From: an uncultured Flavonifractor sp.
Lineage (GTDB): Bacteria > Bacillota > Clostridia > Oscillospirales > Oscillospiraceae
Assembly: GCA_947384055.1 (NCBI GenBank)
Contig: CANDFO010000005.1
Span: 1-59,992, forward strand
DNA: 59,992 nucleotides
Direction of reading: 5' to 3'
Below, piece by piece: positions 56,909-59,992 of this stretch. Position 1 is the stretch's first letter. Every line of letters starts with the position of its first letter. Both the position numbers and the translations under genes were made by a program. The notes beneath the pieces are model-generated. The model ran no database searches and had not been told where the DNA came from. It worked only from the letters and a program-made list of their open reading frames with translations.

Positions 56909-59311
56909 CTACTGCCGGAGGCTGGGCAGGCCCTGCCCCTGGACCGCCTGGTCAAAATGCCCTGCCGCAATCGGTCCCTGCACCGCCGGGCTCCGGGACA
57001 GAGCTTCGGAGAGTACCGCGTCCACCTGCTCCACCGGCACAAAATGGAGCGCGGAGCGCACCGTCTGGTCGATCTCCTCCAAATCCTTCCGGTTTTCCTC
57101 CGGAAGAATGACCGTCTTGATGCCGCTGCGATAGGCGGCCATGGTCTTTTCCTTCAGGCCGCCGATGGGCAGCACCCGCCCCCGCAGCGTGACCTCTCCC
57201 GTCATCGCCACCTCCCTGCGAACCGGAATACCCGTCAGGGCGGAGACCATTGCAGTGGTAATGGCAATGCCCGCCGACGGCCCGTCTTTTGGCACAGCTC
57301 CCTCCGGGAAGTGGACATGCAGGTCCTTATCCTTATAAAATTCCGCCTCAATCCCCAGCTGCGCTGTGCGGCTGCGAATATAGGACAGGGCGGCATGGGC
57401 CGATTCCTTCATCACGTCGCCCAGGTTGCCGGTGAGCTCCACCTTCCCGGTGCCGGGGACCACGTTGACCTCCACCTCCAGCAGCTCGCCGCCCACGCTG
57501 GTCCAGGCCAGACCGTTGACCACCCCCACCCGCTCCCCTCTGGGCAGCCGCTCCGGATGATACCGCCGGACCCCTAAAAATTCTTCTACATTGTCTCCTG
57601 TAATGCGTACTGACTTTACGCCATCCTCTACCAGCCGCATGGCGGCTTTCCGGCAGAGCGCCGCCAGCTTGCGCTCCAGTACGCGCACACCGGCCTCCCG
57701 GGTGTAGCCCCGAATCACCTCTCGAATGGCGTCGTCGGTGAGCTTCATCTGGGTCCCCTTCAGGCCATGGCGTTTGCGCTCCTTGGGCAGCAGGTGCCGC
57801 TTGGCAATCTGGAGCTTTTCCTCGTCGGTATAGCTGGTCAGCTCGATCACCTCCATCCGGTCCAGCAGTGGCCGGGGGATGGTGTCGGCGTTATTGGCTG
57901 TGGTGATAAAGAGCACATCGGACAGGTCAAAGGGCAGCTCCAGAAAGTGGTCCCGGAACGCGGCGTTCTGCTCGGCGTCCAGCACCTCCAGCAGCGCGGA
58001 GGCTGGGTCCCCCCGGTGGTCGCTGCCCAGCTTGTCGATCTCGTCCAGCAGCAACAGGGGGTTGCGGCTCTTGGCCTGCCGCACTGCCTCAACAATGCGC
58101 CCCGGCATGGCCCCAACATAGGTTTTGCGGTGGCCGCGGATATCCGCCTCGTCATGGACGCCGCCCAGAGAGAGGCGGGCCAGCTTCCGGTGAAGGGCCC
58201 GGGCCACACTCATGGCAATTGAGGTCTTGCCCACCCCCGGCGGTCCCACCAGGCAGATGATCTGCCCCTTCAAATCCGGTGAAAGCTGCTTTACCGCCAA
58301 AAACTCCAGAATGCGCTCTTTTACCTTGTCCAGGCCGTAATGATCCGCATCCAGAATCCTCCGGGCGGCGGCCACATCCACCCGCTCCCTGGTGGTCTTT
58401 TCCCAGGGCAGCTCCAGACACACGTCCAGGTAATTGCGCAGCACGCCCGCCTCAGCGGAGCCATAGGGCTGCTTTTCCAGCCGACCCAGTTCCTTCAGCA
58501 GCTTCTCCTCTACAGCCTCCGGCAGATGGGCCTGGGCAATCTTCCTCCGGTACTCGGCCACCTCGCCATCGCCGCCGGCGTCCTCCCCCAGCTCCTGCTG
58601 GAGGACTTTCAGCTGTTCCCGCAGTACATAGTCACGCTGGTTGCGGGTAAGCTGGTCCCGAACTCTGCCCCTCATCTCCTGCTCCAGCTCCAAAATCTCC
58701 ACCTCCCGGCGGAGGGTGCGGCACAGCCGTGTCAGGCGGCGGAGCGGATTCAGCTCCTCCAGCACCGCCTGCTTGTCGCCGGTACGCATGGCCAGATTCT
58801 GGGCGATATAGTCGGCAATATATCCGGGCTCCTCGCTGGTCAGCAGAGGGACCAGAATATCGGGCGTCATCCGGTGGGACAGGTCTACATACTGCTCAAA
58901 CAGTTCATAGCTCTGGCGGATCAAGGCCTCTGTCCGGGTGGACCGTCCCGGGGCCGCCTCCGGCCGGAGCTCCTCAACCTCGGCCTTTAAAAAAGGGTCG
59001 CTCTGGGAGATGCCCAGAAGCCGGCCGCGGCTGACGCCCTCCACCATAACGCGGACGCTGTCGCCCGGCAGACGCAGCAGCTGGCGCATATTGCACACCG
59101 TACCAATGGTATACAGGTCCTCCCAGGCGGGACGTTCCACTTCCAGCTCCCGCTGCGTCACCAGAAACACCGGCTGGCTGGTGGTCATAGCCTCATCCAG
59201 CGCTTTGATAGACTCCTCCCGGCCCACATCGAAGTGGAGGAGCATATTGGGAAACACCGTCAGTCCACGCAGGGCTACAGCCGGCATGGTGACAGGCAGT
59301 TCAGTCTGCAA
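56909..59311 (-). CDS. lon: ATP-dependent protease La (LonA)
   Basis: An 800-residue protease. The N-terminal LON substrate domain (VALRGLTVFPNMLLHFDVGR) reaches about residue 200; AAA+ motifs are LVGPPGVGKTSIAMS near 350 and LLLDEIDKLGSD near 418; the protease Ser lies in PKDGPSAGIAITTAMV near 675, with the Lys in the GGLKEKTMAAYR region near 715. The frame extends to 59374. TTG 59311 with an AAAGGA site is chosen; ATG 59287 is an alternative start. No CtsR or HrcA box was identified. Confidence 0.95.
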   Translation of the reverse strand: MQTELPVTMPAVALRGLTVFPNMLLHFDVGREESIKALDEAMTTSQPVFLVTQRELEVERPAWEDLYTIGTVCNMRQLLRLPGDSVRVMVEGVSRGRLLGISQSDPFLKAEVEELRPEAAPGRSTRTEALIRQSYELFEQYVDLSHRMTPDILVPLLTSEEPGYIADYIAQNLAMRTGDKQAVLEELNPLRRLTRLCRTLRREVEILELEQEMRGRVRDQLTRNQRDYVLREQLKVLQQELGEDAGGDGEVAEYRRKIAQAHLPEAVEEKLLKELGRLEKQPYGSAEAGVLRNYLDVCLELPWEKTTRERVDVAAARRILDADHYGLDKVKERILEFLAVKQLSPDLKGQIICLVGPPGVGKTSIAMSVARALHRKLARLSLGGVHDEADIRGHRKTYVGAMPGRIVEAVRQAKSRNPLLLLDEIDKLGSDHRGDPASALLEVLDAEQNAAFRDHFLELPFDLSDVLFITTANNADTIPRPLLDRMEVIELTSYTDEEKLQIAKRHLLPKERKRHGLKGTQMKLTDDAIREVIRGYTREAGVRVLERKLAALCRKAAMRLVEDGVKSVRITGDNVEEFLGVRRYHPERLPRGERVGVVNGLAWTSVGGELLEVEVNVVPGTGKVELTGNLGDVMKESAHAALSYIRSRTAQLGIEAEFYKDKDLHVHFPEGAVPKDGPSAGIAITTAMVSALTGIPVRREVAMTGEVTLRGRVLPIGGLKEKTMAAYRSGIKTVILPEENRKDLEEIDQTVRSALHFVPVEQVDAVLSEALSRSPAVQGPIAAGHFDQAVQGQGLPSLRQ

Positions 59312-59374
59312 TGGGATCACATCCTTTGCTTTCACAATCAAGGCTTGGCAATACAGCGTCCGATTCTCCCTCAC

Positions 59375-59788
59375 AGACAGGGTTGGATCAAAATCGGAAC
59401 AGACTTTGCGTCAGCGGAGCCCGGCAGCGCGGCTCCGGCCTCCACTGAGTGACTTTCCAGCGAAGGAAAGTCACCAAAGTTCGCCGGGGGAGAACCAATG
59501 GTTCCCCCCGGTCCCCCCTCCTCTTAAAACGCCGGGGCGGGGGGCGGCGAGCATATCTGCCAGCCCGCAAATCCTTAAATCGGCACACGCCGCATTCACC
59601 TGGCAGTTGAACACCTGCGGCGGCTACAGGGCCGCCCCCCGAGCGAAAAGAGAGCCCGCAAATTCTCCGGCGCAAGCGCCGCCACAAGTCCTGATGTCAG
59701 GCCGCCCTACTCCGCAGAAGCGGTGATACCCCCGATTCTGTCTCTGCTCGGTTATTTCAAACTTTTGATATACGCCAGCGCAGCTCAG
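59375..59788. other. Gene-free stretch upstream of lon
   Basis: No gene is supported. It has a perfect 10-bp hairpin GTGACTTTCC-AGCGAA-GGAAAGTCAC (59449-59474) and, at 59403-59437, a degenerate match to the right-end repeat (GGACTTTGCG-like, GGAGCCCGGC..GCGCGGCTCCG). The lon promoter should be in or near this region, but I could not place it. Confidence 0.45.
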
Positions 59789-59992
59789 GGGGAACGGAGC
59801 GGACTTTGCGCCAACGGGGACCCCAACGGAGCCCGGCGGCGCGGCTCCGTTGGGGAGAGGAGCCGCAAGGAAGCGGAGTGACACCTGCCCCCCAGGGCGG
59901 GGGGAACGGAGCGGACTTTGCGCCAACGGGGACCCCGACGGAGCCCGGCGGCGCGGCTCCGTTGGGGAGAGGAGCCGCAAGGAAGCGGAGTG
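59789..59992. repeat. Two 92-bp tandem repeat copies (112-bp period)
   Basis: 59789-59880 and 59901-59992 agree at 91 of 92 positions; 20 bases of different sequence separate them. Each carries the stem CCCCAACGGAGCC / GGCTCCGTTGGGG with a nine-base loop; the one difference (A to G, position 59937) still allows G-U pairing. The second copy ends exactly at the window edge, so more copies may follow. Confidence 0.85.

Noticed and set aside
59388..59980. Two arginine/proline-rich open frames on the minus strand (59388-59687, 59624-59980).
   Set aside because: They translate repeat DNA and hairpins, with low-complexity composition; no ribosome site or domain is seen.
59789..59992. A CRISPR-like repeat pattern.
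   Set aside because: Units are 92 bp with a 20-bp gap, only two complete copies, and there are no cas genes.
1..59992. tRNA and rRNA genes, riboswitches (including a c-di-AMP one before cdaA and T-boxes).
   Set aside because: No cloverleaf, rRNA segment or recognised riboswitch core was seen by eye; a covariance-model scan (tRNAscan-SE, Rfam) would settle it.

Overview
The window comes from a spore-forming-lineage, GC-rich Clostridia genome, most likely Oscillospiraceae (Flavonifractor/Lawsonibacter-like). The evidence is gene content and order: a SCIFF ranthipeptide with its radical SAM maturase, an IspH-ribosomal protein S1 fusion, the clostridial yicC-remA-gmk-rpoZ-priA-def-fmt-rsmB-rlmN-prpC-prkC-rsgA-thiN-spoVM run, and sporulation genes (sigH, spoIIM, a sipL-like gene, spoVM, gerW, dacF). 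The taxon is inferred, not proved. All 68 protein genes called here lie on the minus strand, so the text below follows transcription from high to low coordinates. I saw no rRNA, tRNA, CRISPR array or intact insertion sequence.

Layout. 59.9-59.3 kb: gene-free repeat-rich DNA with a near-identical 112-bp-period repeat. 59.3-55.0 kb: lon, engB, a fumarylacetoacetase-fold enzyme and a membrane protein. 54.9-49.0 kb: tyrosine phosphatase, M50 protease, scpA, scpB, DUF2953, gerW, dacF and an rRNA pseudouridine synthase. 48.9-43.2 kb: a MurR/RpiR regulator, then an HI0933 flavoprotein, cmk, plsC and ispH-S1. 43.0-40.9 kb: carD, ispD, ispF and an unknown gene. 40.5-39.1 kb: DUF3343 and a cysteine desulfurase-like enzyme. 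38.7-34.1 kb: cdaA, cdaR, rseC, DUF5685, a DnaJ-domain protein and a membrane protein. 34.0-17.3 kb: the long genome-housekeeping, translation and sporulation run from yicC to spoVM and sipL. 17.1-12.6 kb: a TetR regulator, tgt, yajC, a TIGR04086 membrane protein and scfA-scfB. 11.9-10.3 kb: spoIIM-xerD. 9.8-4.6 kb: a NUDIX enzyme, ruvC-ruvA-ruvB, an ATPase and glmM. 4.5-0.2 kb: sigH, a zinc-ribbon protein, DUF1858, trmK-nif3 and yebC.

Themes. Two isoprenoid steps (ispD, ispF) sit beside carD and the terminal reductase IspH is fused to S1. c-di-AMP synthesis (cdaA-cdaR), Ser/Thr phosphorylation (prkC-prpC) and envelope functions neighbour one another. The mobile or structured non-coding DNA is the least explained part: three copies of a hairpin-rich element near the left end, two of them inverted around a DUF1858 gene; a back-to-back pair of MITE-like elements at 9.9-10.2 kb; a candidate structured RNA at 12.24-12.41 kb; another MITE-like element in the cdaA leader; and the right-end repeat.
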